Shown piece after piece: positions 44,363-56,559 of a stretch of 64,000 nt of DNA. The stretch comes from Mesostigma viride. Its lineage: Eukaryota; Streptophyta; Mesostigmatophyceae; Mesostigmatales; Mesostigmataceae. The notes beneath the pieces were generated by a model that saw only the letters and a program-made list of their open reading frames with translations, was not told where the DNA came from and ran no database searches. Each line of letters starts with the position of its first letter. The first letter of the stretch is position 1. Made by a program: the position numbers and the translations under genes. The stretch spans positions 1 to 64,000 of the forward strand of contig RPFO01000370.1 in assembly GCA_009746045.1 (NCBI GenBank). The letters run 5' to 3'.

Positions 44363-45870
44363 GCGTGTTCGCGCTGGTGCAGACACACCCCACCCCCCAC
44401 CCCCCACACCCAAACACACCGTGCAGACCGACACGGACATGGAGCTGGACCGCATTGCTGCACTACTCCACCAGGAGCTGGACGCAGCGGAGGCCAACCC
44501 GACCAAGCGGGCGCGGGCAGCAGAGGCAGTAGAGCAACTGCTGAAGGCCGCCAAGCGGGTCCGCCAAGGAAAGTGGCAGGAGGGGTGTGGACCATCGTCT
44601 ACGCCCCAGCGGTCGCATCCAGAGGAGGACGGTGACGAGGGGAAGGACGGGGGAGCACCAGGGGGAGGGGCACCAGCAAGCACCGGGGGTATGGCGGGCG
44701 GCAGCAACGCTGGAGCGACACCCCAGCAGCAGCAGCAGCCACAGCATCAGCAGCAGCAGCAGCAGCAGCAGCGGCAGCATCAGCAACAGCAACCGCAGCA
44801 GCAGCAGCAGCAGCAGCAACCTCAAACACAAGCGACTGTCGCTGTACCACAGCGACCCAGGTTTGATGCATCCCGTAGGGAAGATAGGATTACCTTCCCA
44901 GGTCTAGCTGAGGGATTGTGCAGGAGGATGCACTTGAGTTTCTTTTCAAGATAGAACATTCCTGGTCCCATGATAACATCCGTGATTGGTTTCCTGCTCT
45001 TAGGGTGTCTAACACGATCCACCAATCTGCACCTAGCATAAAACAAATGGTCAGATGTATGAGAGGAGGGCCAGCACACCTGGGGCAGAGGAGGTGCAAA
45101 TCTTCACAGAATTCATAGCAGACCTAAAAGGGCTGTTGACCAAGGGGGAACACCTGCAGGCTCTCAAGGGGTTCAACTGGTTGGCCTCGTACAAAGTCAA
45201 CAAGTCTGACTACGTACGTGACAACAAACAGTTGTCCTGTACATAGACAGGGACGAGGAGTTGAAGAAACTCAACTCTAAGTACCTGATCCATCAGTGGC
45301 TCACCAAAGCTGAGCTGGACAAGAACACCAATGCAGTTCTGCTGGCTGGCCTTAAAGACAAGTGGGATGATTTTAGGGGGGCCATGTTGTTCATTCAGCA
45401 GAGCCTAGAACCCTTCTCAACTGTCAAGGAACCCAAGGTTAACAAGGTCCAAGGGGGGGTGGTCAGGACGGTGCAGGTCCTAGCAGGAAGAAGCTCATCA
45501 AGGAGGTGGTAGCTCAGGTCAAGGCGGTGTTCAAGGGTCCCCAGCAAGGTAAGAAGGCAGGGGGGTCATCCAAGCAGCAGGGGAAATCAGACAAGGGGGG
45601 AAAGGGGAACCAGGCAGTAAGGCAGGGCCCTCCCAGGGGCCTAGTCAGAAAGGTAAGCCTCATGACTCCACCCTGTACTGCACCAGGTGCTCATGCAAGG
45701 GGCATGAGAGGGATGATTGCTGGAAGGGCAAACCCGAACTTGGATCTGATGTGGATGTATGCCCAGGTTGCTGGGAGCCCCGCCACCCGTTACCTGCAGG
45801 GGGACGCTGCAACAAGCCCAGGAAGGGAGCCTCAACGGGGCGCCCCAAAAACAAGCCAGCACTCAGGACG
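44363..45870 (+). pseudogene. element C gag with polyglutamine tract and zinc knuckles
   Basis: MELDRIAALLHQELDAAEAN leads to a glutamine/histidine tract coded mainly by CAG (about 44727-44820). Next come EDALEFLFKIEHSW, EVQIFTEFIADLKGLLTKGE and KYLIHQWLTKAELDKNTNAV, a capsid-like helical region, read across several frame changes. A basic linker (KAGGSSKQQGKSDKGGKGN) precedes a CCHC knuckle CTRCSCKGHERDDC (from about 45679) and a second cysteine/histidine cluster CPGCWEPRHPLPAGGRC. The CAG tract is likely length-variable. Confidence 0.75.
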
Positions 45871-46892
45871 ACTGTAAGTCTCCTGTACCCTGGTTTCTCA
45901 ATGGCCGTGTACCTTCTATTTGCTCTGTGTTGCCTGACAGTGAGGAAGTGGATTGGGACCTGGCTTATGACATGACGTTAGCACAGGTGGCCCAAGATCC
46001 CACTATAGCCTCCTTAGATGCAGCAGCAGATAAGGTTATATCCTATGCCAGGTTAGCCCAACAGCTACACAAGGCAATGGGGCATGAGGCAGTGGCAGAA
46101 AGGCTGGCCAATAAAATTGATGGCCGTGACCTGGAACAGATGTGCAGGCATGTCAGGAAGCACTGTGAAGCGTGCCAACTGCATGCACCTAAACCCAAGA
46201 GATGGCATGTGGCCACCCCACCACTGGCTAGAGGAAAGCTAGTAGGGGATGTGATACACCTGGTGAAGGACACGGTGTATTACTTGGTCCTAAAAGATGC
46301 CTGGTCTAGGTTTGTGGTGATAGAACCCTTGCCAGGCATGGCCAATGAACAACTGCACAGAGCCCTGCTGATTGCACTAGCACGGTATCATCCTCAGGAA
46401 AAATTAATGCTGGATCAGCAGTTCACGTGGATACAAGATTATCCTGATCTGCCCAAGATAGACATTGCTGGGGCTCAAGATCATGAACGCCAGGGGATGA
46501 TTGAACGTACCATGCGTGCTATCAGGGACCTCATAAAGAAAAATGAGTCCAGGACAGCAGAGTCTGGGAGCTATGCTGATAGGACAGCGTGGGCAGCTGA
46601 GGTGTGCAGAACTCTGAACACCAAGCCCCTCATGTCTTCTCCTTTTGGTGAAATCACACCAATTGGCCTGCAATCAGGTAGCTACTCTCAGGAGGTACTA
46701 GACCACTACAACACGCAAAGGCAACACTTGGCCAAGTTGCTGGCAAAAAAGGATAAGAGTAATGCCAGGCCTGTGTTTGAAGTGGGGGATCAGGTACTCT
46801 ACTATAGGGAGGGGAAGGGAACAAAGCCCACTCTGGTAGATGGCATGGTCCAGCTGAAATCATCAGGTTGTCAGAAACAGGTGACACGGTGA
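45871..46892 (+). pseudogene. element C integrase
   Basis: Zinc-binding residues are HKAMGH and CRHVRKHCEAC. Catalytic residues are D in KLVGDVIHLVKDTVYYLVLK, D in EKLMLDQQFTWIQ and E in ERQGMIERTMRAIRDLI, with 29 residues between the last two. A basic C-terminal motif follows (VGDQVLYYREGKGTKP). The frame breaks near 46860, where the next frame continues LSETGDTVTIQHHRERMVGK. Confidence 0.85.
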
Positions 46893-47590
46893 CTATTCAG
46901 CATCACAGAGAGCGAATGGTTGGCAAGCATAGACTGAAGCTTTATTACCCTCCTTTGGCAGACGTGTCAGGGGTAGAATTCTTGGACATGGATTCAGAGC
47001 CTCAGTCTGGTGGGTTGGTCTCACCCAGTGAATTGGCTAGGGACATAGCTGATGCAAGCAACACAACCATAGACGCTCCTGTGTTCCTCAGTGGTGCAGC
47101 CCCACCACAGCCCACTGGTCCAACTGGGCAGGAGGAACGTGCACTGGATGAGCAGCAGGTCGCTCCTCCCTCATCTCAGGAACAGCCACGCGAAGCAGCA
47201 GATCCTGTTGTCCCCAGGAATAAATTTGCTGAGGCTCTAAAAGCTCTACATAGAGCACACACTGCCAAGGCACAAATGGCAGCAGGTGCAGCACAAGTCA
47301 ATGCTGTGGGTGAATCTAACCAGGATCCCAGTATTCTGGCAGTAGACACACAGGCACAGGTGAGCATCATCAGTGCACAAGCTGTATCTGGCCTAAGTCT
47401 GCAACGCTCGCCCTGGGCTAGAGTGTCAGATTTTTCAGGCAAAACAAAAATGGCAGTCAAAGGCCAAGTGCTAATTCCCATTCTGGGTGTGCCCACTCCC
47501 TTCCAGGTAGTAGAGGGCTACAAGGGGAATGCACTGCTGGGGGAACCATTTGTCTCATACCCTGGAGTGTCATCTCAGCTGGGAGGTTGA
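46868..47590 (+). pseudogene. element C retropepsin-like region
   Basis: After the integrase tail and a Pro/Gln-rich linker, ILAVDTQAQVSIISAQAVSG gives a retropepsin-like Asp-Thr motif (DTQA in place of DTGA). VLIPILGVPTPFQVVEGYKG and NALLGEPF follow as the second conserved block. The same two blocks occur in B and D at the same place between integrase and reverse transcriptase. A frame change near 47565 leads into reverse transcriptase. Confidence 0.75.
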
Positions 47591-49083
47591 GCGTGACTGG
47601 GGTGGGGCAGGTCACCCTGGACCATTTCAAAATTCCTTTAACACAGATCAGTGATGGCCTGGAAGCAGCCATCAATGCTGTCAACATAAAATACCTCCCA
47701 GGTCAGGAACCCTGTGTTGATTCCCTCATTCATTCTCAGAAGCTACACCCCTCTGCGTTTGGGCTTGGTAGATGGGACATAGCGTCCATGTCTCCCTTGT
47801 CCTATGATGATGTGGTCAAAGACTGTCAAACGCAGATTGGTTTTCTGAAATGGATGGAAGCCTTTAACAGGGCTAGAGAGGAATGGGTTTGTCCTGATCC
47901 ACGTAGTAAGTCCCAGGTACCACCTGTAACACCGATTGAGGCACTGCCACAAGGGGCCAGAAAGCTCAGACTGAAGTTTGTCTGCAAGCATAAACCCCAG
48001 GCAGATGGGACACCTCCCATTTTTCATGCCAGACCTTGTGTCACGGAGTTCAGGGGCTCCACTGAGCTAACAGAGGCTGAACTGTATACCCCTGGTATTC
48101 AGCAGACGTCTCTTAAGGTCCTGTTGGCCACTTTCCTTCACCATCTGAATGCTGGTAAGGACTACGTGTGTAAAGCCACTGACATTAAGCGTGCCTTCCT
48201 TAAAGGCAACCCTGACATAGCCCAAAAGGTGTGGAGGGGTCAAGTCTATGTGGTAAACACTCCCAAAGTCTGGTCTGGGGACATCAAGGAACCTCATCTA
48301 AGGCCTAACTTGGGGGTAGAAGGGCTTCAGTCAGCACCTAAAATTTTTAGGCTGTCTGCCCAAGAGGTCTTCCTGAAGCTGGGGGCCCAGTATGATGATA
48401 TTGACCCTTGTTTCTTCACCATCCCTCATCCTGCTGGTATGATGATGTTTGTGTGGCATGGGGATGATCAGCTCATTACTGGTCCCAGGGCAGCTGTGGA
48501 GGATTTCATTGCTCAAGTGTCTGCTAGCTTTGAATTAGGCAAGCAGCTGGAGCTGGGGAAAGATCCTGTCAAGTTCTGTGGCATCATTCTGAACCTGTTT
48601 AAGGAGCAGAAGGAGTGGGTGTGTTCTCTCAAAGCATCCCCTGAGTATGTCATGTCTTGCAAAGATGTTCTTCCCTCTGACATCACTCCTGATCTCTGTC
48701 CCACTATTCGGGGTAAGCTAGGTTGGCTGTGTGCCACGTGTGCTCCTCACCTGGCAGTGGTCAGCAGAGTGGATGATGATGTCCTCATGGAGGTAGGGTC
48801 TCGGGCTATTAAACAGGTGTTGCATGATGGCCCTCCCCTTATTCTTCATGCTTTGGATCTGTTCCAACCTATTCACATCACATGCATGATGGACAGTTCC
48901 ATGGAGTCACGGGTAGTCACTAAGGTACAAGCCAGAGAGGCAGGTCTCTTTATGTTGTCTAACCCCACTGGCAAGCAATCTTTGGTTTCCTGGTTCAGCA
49001 GACTCCACAAGCGCAAGGCAGTCAGCAGCAATGTAGCGAATGCCGTGCTGTGGTCTCAGCTGTGTTGCATGCCAGGTACTTGA
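47587..49083 (+). pseudogene. element C reverse transcriptase
   Basis: Conserved blocks: ARKLRLKFVCKHKPQADGTP, ELYTPGIQQTSLKVLLATFL, ATDIKRAFLKGNPD (first catalytic Asp), GLQSAPKIFRLSAQE, IDPCFF, and VWHGDDQLITG (HGDD in place of YVDD). The RNase H begins in the same ORF (ITCMMDSSMESRVVTKVQAR and LVSWFSRLHKRKAVSS) and is broken by a frame change near 49045. It is more divergent from B and D than they are from each other. Confidence 0.88.
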
Positions 49084-49370
49084 ACCATCTGCTGGTGTGG
49101 TTGCAGCATCAGGCTGGTAGTTATGCTGGTGTCAAATCTCATCTGCTGACTGACAGTCAATCCCTTCTCTCTTTCCTGGACAACCCCTTGGCTGTGCACA
49201 CCGATTTGGACTGGATTGTCCTCAAGCAGGAGTGTACCTATCTGGAGTCCAAGACTCACATCCGAGACCCTGACAATGGAGCAGATGCACTCACAAAAGT
49301 GCCACAGGCTGCAGGGCCTCAGTACAGAGTCCTATACACGCTGATGAACCCATATAACGGCAGAGGGTGA
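49050..49370 (+). pseudogene. element C RNase H C-terminal part
   Basis: In the next frame: VVSAVLHARYLNHLLVWLQH, SHLLTDSQSLLSFLDNPLAV, LDWIVLKQECTYLESKTHIR and DPDNGADALTKVPQ, the last two conserved blocks of copia RNase H. The stop at 49368-49370 is the end of pol. Confidence 0.85.
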
Positions 49371-49444
49371 AGTGCCTCAGCCCATAGCAATACCCCACCA
49401 CACTCATCGAAAATGGCTGTGTTTGAGGGTATATTTTTCGCGAC

Positions 49445-51654
49445 CGGTTCAGTCCTTTTCGGTCCCCAAGTACCGTCGAACCACAGCGCGGTACCTAAAA
49501 TTTCGTAACGGAAACTGAAAGAACCGAAACTGTAGGATGTTGTCATGGACCGTCTGAAGGAATTTTGTCGCCCGTACGAGGGATTCGACGCACCGTACGA
49601 GGAGTTGTCATGGACCGTATCCGTAACCGTACGATGGAACCGCGAGTTATAGTGACCACCTGCCTCCGTGTCAGGGCAGGCAGGGAAGGAAGAGGCTATG
49701 GCACTCGTTTTAATATTAATCGAAGGGGACATTTCGCCAAACGTGCAACGTGCGTGCTCACATACGACTTTCGGTGGGTACCTAAAAGGAGTAAAATACT
49801 TGCCTCATGGCTTGTTCAAAGCCGACAGGGCGTACTGTGGGTGTACTGTATTCCTAAGGTGCAGATACTTAGGAGGCGCTGGGAGGCGTGCAAAATTTGA
49901 TGGCCCTTGCCTCGGACATGGTCAGATATGGACACTTTTTGACAGGAAGGTGAGCGTTAACTGGAAGGTGAGCAGACTTATGGGAATATCGAAATTTGAA
50001 GCGGCAGGCACTCTAAAATTTCATCAAGAATCGCAGCCTTGGTTGGTCATGACGATGATGCGCAGTTTAAGAAGCGTCAGAAAATGGGGCAGGCTTTCAT
50101 TTGCACCTTTAGTGGTACGGATTGAGGCCAGCTGTAGGGCTCTCAGGTCGTTGTTAGTATTAGTGTAGGCTTGCAGACTGTATGGCTTCTGGTGCCCCGT
50201 GCGAAGGTGTCTATTCTTTATCGTGTACTCACGAATCCGAGGCTTCGAATATTTTACAACTGCAAAGCGTCACGACGGCCGCGGTTCCAGTGGTGCGTCA
50301 AGGTTTGGTTGTTATATACATAAAGAGGGCCGCTCGTGTAACCATTCGCCACGATAGTTTGTGGTTTACCTTGGCTGCTCAGGCAGTCTTCAGGATAGCT
50401 CGTATGAGCCAAGTTGATGCCGATTTATCAATGCAGCCTGACTGCAGCACATACCGGACCTGTGCAGTGAGAATTGCGGACATCATTGCTGCAGCTTTCT
50501 TTGTTTACTTGATGGTAGCAAAGCTGTGCAAACCTTCTGGAAGTCAGATATTGGCATGGTTGTGCAGCATTGTGGAAGCTCGATTTGTTCCCCAGTTTCT
50601 TGGCCCTTTTTTTCTATCAAAAAGTAGGTATAGCAATATGGTATGGCTAACCGGCATGCAGGGGTCAGGCAGAGTCGGTATGCTTTCACTGCATAGGGCA
50701 GCAACTTGCACGATGCACAGCTGGCTCATACATTATTTGCCTATATATTGCATGCATGAGTATTTCTTTGCATGGTAAGTGTCTTCAACGTGCATGTGTG
50801 CGATGTTTTATCGTGAGTCCAGCGATACTAGACTCCATGCGGCATGCGTGTATGATTGCTTCGTTGAACGACAGTAAAATCATGTTTCTTGTATGCAGGG
50901 CAGTGAGCCAGTGAGCCAACTGTGTATTCTATGCTTATTAGTGTCACAAACATGTCAGTGAGTGAGAAATGGTTGAAACAGCCCTGAAAACCATCAAATC
51001 TAGTGGTCACTTACGATCGTGTACTACACCGTATTATACCGTATTATACTTTATACGGACCCTGTGCGTATAACCGCGTATTACGTATAATGGAACTCTG
51101 ACCCCGATGGATGGATGGGTGGGGACACACAATCCTACTGGTCTAATCTATCTACGACATCAAGCCAACTCTAGTCTCAGCTCTCTACCCTAGCTCTCTT
51201 CATCTATTATTTAGTTAGTTAGCTAGGTGGTATGAAATGATTGTGGAAATGTTAGGCCATTCGTGGTTGACTAGCAAAACGTCCATGCCATTTGTTAAAC
51301 CGTCATGGCATTAGTGGTTGAGTAGCGGACAGCTAGCATTACCATGCATTGGTACAGCCGTTCATTCTCAATTCATATTGGCTTTCAAAATATGCCGTGT
51401 CATTGATATTAAAATTAAAAAAATAAAATTGGAACATATCTCCGTTCCTTGATGAAGTGAGACAACTATGTGTGGACATTCATTGATATTTATTCATTTA
51501 TTTTTTAGTCATGGACATTGGCTATTCCGATATAATGATGTTATGGGTGGTAGCAGTATTAGTTAGCATTTTTGACACAGGAGTGTAACTCGCGACTCAC
51601 ACTAACTACTACTTGGAATAATATATATCAATTCAGATCAGTAATTGAGCTTAG
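49445..51654. other. interior of element G, no recognised gene
   Basis: Several overlapping open frames (for example 49668-50168 and 50182-50778, + strand) have no recognisable domain and mixed composition. I do not call them genes. Confidence 0.4.
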
Positions 51655-51800
51655 ATGGCATGCAGGCCTTATATCAAGGAGACAACCAGATATATTATTC
51701 TTATCAAGGAGACAACCAGCGCAGGCCAGAAATCATATCAAGGAGACAACCAGCACACTATTATGATTATCAAGGAGACAACCAGCGCAGGCCAGAAATC
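51655..51800 (+). repeat. four copies of TATCAAGGAGACAACCAG
   Basis: Four near-identical 18-mers, two of them extended by CGCAGGCCAGAAATC. The extended form matches the LINE remnant at about 24040-24066, so this looks like a small tandem amplification of a LINE 3' fragment. Confidence 0.7.
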
Positions 51801-51879
51801 GGGCGTATGCTCACATGATACGGCATTGGAATATCCCATGTCTCCATCACTTGCACTTAGTGCGCACCGAGCCACCCAT

Positions 51880-52990
51880 GCAGTCGCCCACCCATGCAGC
51901 CACCTGGCCACCCACCCACACAACTACTCACACACTCGCGTGCCCGTACACCTAGACACCCACCCGTCCACCCACCCAGTGACCCACCCAGCCAGCCAGC
52001 TGCGCCCGTGCTAACCCACCTTTTTATAACCACGCGTGCACCTAGGCACCCAACCACCTACCAACCCACTTGGACATCCACCCACCCACCAAGGCACCTG
52101 CGCAACCCACATACCAATCAGGTAATAAGGAGGCATTCACCCATCCAATGAGCCAACCACCCAATCACCCAACCACCTAAACACCCAGCCAGCTGGCCAC
52201 ATATGCACCCATGCGGCCGCCCACCCTTGACCCACCCACGCACCTACAAGTACCCACTCAACCACTCACTCCCCCACACCCTTATACCCACTGACCCACC
52301 CACACATGCATTTTCTCAGCCAGCCAGCCACCTATCTCACCCCCAACGTGCACAGCCCTTCACCCGCGATAGGTGAGACGGTCCCAACCATAAACCCATC
52401 CACGCATCCATATCTGTGCGCGCACCTGTCCATCTACCCGTCCCTTCGCCCACCCACCCACACAGTCATCTACACATCCACCATCCACCAACCACCAATG
52501 GCCTACCCACCAACCCACCCACCCACACGCATCCCTAACCAACCAACCACCAACCCACCACCCTCAATACTGTGCATTGTTTCACTCACAAATCCAACAA
52601 CCCACCCACTTGGCAGTCCCCAAAGCCTATCAATCACCCAGCCACCTGGACATCTACCTATGACCGACCACCCTTGTACTCATCCACCCACCATGACCAG
52701 CCAGCCAGCCAGCCACCCTCTCCAGCTGCCTGTGCTCCCAGCTACTCGGCCAGCCATTTACCAAGGCATCCACCTTTCAGCCAGCCACCTGCCATTGAAC
52801 CCACCTACGCCTAGGCATCCCTTAAAGCATCTATAGCCTAAGCCTCCCACACAAGACTTCCTGGGCAACCAACCAACCAGTCACCCAGCAACACAACCAC
52901 CTAACCACCTAACCACTCGACAACCCAATTACCGAACCACCTAACTACCGAACACCCAAACCAGCCAGGCATGAGCCCGCCCATTTGCCC
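51880..52990 (+). repeat. degenerate CACCCA-rich tract
   Basis: About 1.1 kb dominated by CCACC, CACCCA and CCAACC words with strong C-over-G skew on this strand. No regular period, so it is a diverged simple repeat. The long open frames across it are compositional artefacts (Pro, His, Thr). Confidence 0.75.
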
Positions 52991-54491
52991 TCGCATGCCC
53001 GCACCATCGCAACCCCCCATAAACGCCCCGCTCACCTAGCCAGCCACACGCCCAGCCAGCCACCTGCTCAACTCACGCATGAAGGCAATATCAGCCGTGC
53101 ATGGCCTCACCTTGCATCACTTGCATTGCCCGGCTAATTTGCATGAGGCAGCTTCCATCTCGTTGTAAGCAATTGCAAACGCATTTTCTTCATAGTAATG
53201 AATGAGAAACAACGTCGCAAACGCTCTCCTTTCCCTCTTTGAAGCAGTATATAAATCAGAAAGACAAGGGCAAATATCTGGACAAGGTGGCAATAACCAC
53301 TGCATAATGCCCTTGAGAAAGTCTTATTAATCCAGCTCTCTACCCATTGAGACGCTGCCTTGCCCCTTAGCAACGATTCTGGGACCTCTAGCTCGCTCAC
53401 CTCGCTTAATCTGCGCTTCTTCATGGCTGCCGGGAGATGCGAAGCGTGAGCCCAGCGGGTCGTGGCGAGGTCGTCTGCCCAACCCATCACATCTCGAAAC
53501 CGCATTGCCGACTAATAAAAAATGATGACCCCCTTTGCGTTTTGTATCTAGCGTCAAAGAAACAATAAACTCGCTTGGAAAACACTGTCGCAAAGAGCTT
53601 TCTACAGGCATTATAAGCAATTTTCGCAGCTTTTACCGCACTTACTGCACATCCGGAAGACCATTAGCGACCTTTGCGCGGAATCTTGGGCACGCCATAA
53701 GTCCTGCTGGCTTATTGCCGCAGGCTGGGCAGTACAGGAAGGTCGGGCATAGGCTAAAGAGCTAATTATCTGACGACAAAACATGTATTGTACGAAGCAA
53801 GAAACAGACGGATTTCGCACCCCATATTTATTCAGGCGAATGCCGGAGAATAAAATGCGAAACTCAGAAAACGACAACACTAACGTTTTCGGGAATATTG
53901 TAACGCATAATCTGAGCTATCGTGCCGGGATTTTCATCTCCTCTCGTAACCAGGACTTTTAGACACGTACCACCGAGAAATCTGGTTTTCGCGAAAAAAA
54001 TGGTGCGCTGCAAAAAAACAATTTGTCCCGTTCAATTCCCTCGTCGCAATCACAGCTCATATCATTCCAAAATTATTTCATGGATTAACCGTGATGTAAG
54101 CTTCGTTTTGACACCTCGAGCGGCTGCAGTGACGCAAGTTTCAAAACGCTAGCTGATACTCGACCGCCATGGGTGTTTTCGTCGTTTTCGTCTCTGGTGT
54201 CGCGGGAAAAATCGAGATGACGACCTCCGAGTCTCGGTCACTGTAATGCCCAGCTCGTAACCGGCAGTGACCGTCGCGTGTCCGCCCCTGTAACCCCCGG
54301 TCTGTCAGTCAGTCAGCCCCGGTCGCGTTTCCGTTTCGATCCGTTGGTTTCCGTTTTTTTACCCTTTTTCACCGTTTTCCCCCCCGTTTTGATCCGGGGC
54401 AATTAAGTCCAGATCTGAAGTAGGTTCGAAGTAAGGTTTTAACTCGAAGCCAGGTGCGTCGATTGAAAAAACGGCCGAAATCGGACGAACA
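52991..54491. other. right interior of element G, no recognised gene
   Basis: No supported gene. Subterminal sequence at 54170-54460 is rich in TTTCGTC and CCGTTT words. Confidence 0.4.
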
Positions 54492-56126
54492 AAGTTAATA
54501 TATATTAAAAATATAATTACTTACAGCAGAGTGAAATCACTCAAACCAAAGCAAACGCCCAGCTATAAACCTATATACAGAGCCATGTCAAAGCTCTATA
54601 CTACGATAAGACCAATGGAAACGCCTAACGGGAGGAACCTAATAGCCCTGCTGCACCACAAAATCAGCCCGCGTACGGCGGAGCATGATGTCCGCCATGG
54701 CCCGAGTCAGCGCCACCGACAAGCGCTGACGCCAATATGACGTCCAGGTCCGCGCCGACCATGGGGCCCGCTGGCCCTCCAGGTCCAGCCGGTCCTCCCG
54801 GAGCCGGCAACACTCCTTGAAGAAGGCGGAGGTCAGGGGCCCCATGGCCCCAAACTCCTCCAGGACAAAGGGCACCACACGATGGTGCCCGACGTCGCCG
54901 TAGGCCAGGAGCTTGGCCCGCTCCGCCCGGTCCGCCGTGTAACCTGCCGTGAGGGAGGCCCCAGCCACGTGGCTAAGAGCCAAGGGCCGCGCCACCGAAA
55001 CGTCAATAAGCAGATGCCGGCCACCCCCTCAAAGTCCAGCACCACGATGTCAGGCCGGTGGTTGGGGGAATAGAAGGCAGCGCCATCCGCATCCTCGGAC
55101 CGGATGTTCGCGTGGGGGAAAACCGACCGAATCATGGCGAGCACCACCGTCAGGAGGACAGTGTGCAAATACAAATACCAATTCTGATTCTGTTGGCCCC
55201 CATGCAGGCAAGGTAGTGAGTCCCCGTGGGATCCAGCGGCTGCCCACAGCTACCACAAGGCCGCCCGGCCGGAACAAGAGGCTGCGGGGCAAATAGCTGG
55301 TGCCGGAGCGCCACCGAGTAGTGGCTGGGAGCCAAGGCGAATGGGGGGGCCATGGGAAGAGCACGAAGGTACGCCGAGCCCACACTCCGCAAGGAAAGCG
55401 AGAACAGCCACGCACGTCCCTGGGCGTTGAGGTCCGCGAAAAGAGCAATCCAATCAGCCGTGTGCAGAATACCCGCGTAGGTTTTCTGGTGTTTATCGAT
55501 GACGCGAGCAGGGAATGCGGCGGGAGATTGAACGGAGGCGACCGAGGGAGTGCCGCGAGGGAGGTGGCGCTGTACCGCCTGAGCGGCACGGACGGGAGAA
55601 CAGGCCTGCTGGATCTCAGCATAGGCCTCCTGGATGGCGGTGACGAAGGGCAAAGGGCTGCTGGGGTCCAGGAGGTCAGGCGCTGCCGTTGCCAAAAGGG
55701 GCAGGAGCCGGCAGCTTTCCGCCCACGACTGAGCGACGGAGCCCAAAAAGGCTGCTGGGGCCAGCCGGGCGGCACGAGTCAGACCGCAGCCACCCATCCG
55801 TGCAGGCAGGGAGGCAATGCGAATAGCATGTGGCGGGAGGTCGGGGCCCGGGACCAGCTGCGCCAAGGCCGACTGGATGCGTTCGTCGTGGCCCTCGGCG
55901 GCCAGCCGGACCTGAGACGGAAGAGCGCCCCGGAGCCAGTGAACGACGCGAGGGTGAGCGCAAAACCACAGAAGCAGACCCTTGGTCTGCGAATCATGAA
56001 GGCGCGCAATCAAGGGCAGTACCTCAGTGCGTGCCTCGAGGGCGGCCCGCAGAGCATCGATGACAAACGCGGGGTCGCCAACCGGAACGCCGAGGACATC
56101 CAACCCATGCCAAGTTAATATATATT
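54492..56126 (-). mobile_element. LINE F, 5'-truncated, restriction-like endonuclease type
   Basis: Insert 54507-56111 is flanked by a perfect 15-bp duplication AAGTTAATATATATT (54492-54506 and 56112-56126), the hallmark of target-primed reverse transcription. On the minus strand it begins mid-gene (HGLDVLGVPVGDPAFV), runs through the C-terminal domain and ends in a 3' UTR finishing GTAAGTAATTATATTTTT with no poly(A). It shares its 3' end with the fragment at 864-1133. It lies only about 70 bp inside the right end of element G and is the youngest event in this branch of the nest. Confidence 0.93.
54639..56111 (-). pseudogene. LINE F C-terminal protein with zinc finger and endonuclease
   Basis: Landmarks: FCAHPRVVHWLRGALPSQ, LPARMGGCGLTRAARLAPAA, then a zinc finger CGSCGQPLDPTGTHYLAC, then NHRPDIVVLDFEG, and after a one-base frame change RHLLIDVSVARPLALSHVAG, ending LRRTRADFVVQQGY and a stop. 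The zinc finger plus RPD...D-V is the restriction-like endonuclease layout of early-branching LINEs (R2, CRE, NeSL clades). The reverse transcriptase is absent, as expected of a truncated copy. Confidence 0.82.
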
Positions 56127-56195
56127 GATCGAACCGGTATTTTACGCGGGGGCCCAAACACAGCCATTTTCGATGAGTGTGGTGGGGTATTGCTA

Positions 56196-56559
56196 TTAGG
56201 GCTCTTAGCACCAGATAGGAGGGTGGTCATGGGGTGGCAGGGTCTGAAGTGTCCCACCCGTAAGACTCTCTTTGCGTCATTAAAGATTGAGGTCAGAAGG
56301 GTCCTCCTTTATTGATGGCTTGTTCTTTGTCAATAAAACGTGTGGTCATTTTTTCTGACAATGGTCTTCCTAACACAGGCACCCAACCAGTGGGGATGTT
56401 GTATCCAACACGGAAGAGCTATGGGCGCTTTTATAAATGCATCTCTTTCAGTGTCCTGGTTGTCCCTGTAGGGAACCTTGCTTATCAGTAGTGGTTGGCA
56501 TATGAGTGGGTTGTGGGAAGAGTCTTCCCCTCACTCCCCAAAAGAAAAGTAATAATGGG
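56196..56559 (+). other. element C 3' UTR
   Basis: Non-coding remainder of C after element G. It ends in the purine tract AAAAGAAAAGTAATAATGGG that primes plus-strand synthesis, abutting the 3' LTR. Confidence 0.75.

Larger units (their letters stand above)
49385..56195. mobile_element. element G, TIR element of 5.2 kb plus a LINE insert
   Basis: Inverted ends GCAATACCCCACCACAC (from 49387) and its reverse complement (to 56193) match perfectly for about 40 bp and imperfectly to about 64 bp. TA flanks both sides (49385-49386, 56194-56195), so a TA duplication is likely. The ends lie within the 3' UTR of element C. The interior has GC-skewed subterminal blocks rich in CCGTACGA and CCGTTTC-like words, a CACCCA-rich tract, and no ORF resembling a transposase. 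It could be a non-autonomous mariner-like element, though long TIRs and 5 kb are unusual for that. Confidence 0.75.

Noticed and set aside
44727..44820. CAG repeat as a cellular polyglutamine gene
   Set aside because: It lies inside the gag region of element C, between its ORF1 and zinc knuckles.
51894..52836. Pro/His/Thr-rich open frames
   Set aside because: They follow from the CACCCA simple-repeat composition. There is no repeat period or domain.
55300..56118. A 272-codon + strand ORF over LINE F
   Set aside because: It is a shadow of the minus-strand LINE coding sequence, with no recognisable motif of its own.
56024..56257. Minus-strand ORF entering LINE F from 56211
   Set aside because: The first 33 codons lie in the target duplication and the end of element G; the LINE begins at 56111.
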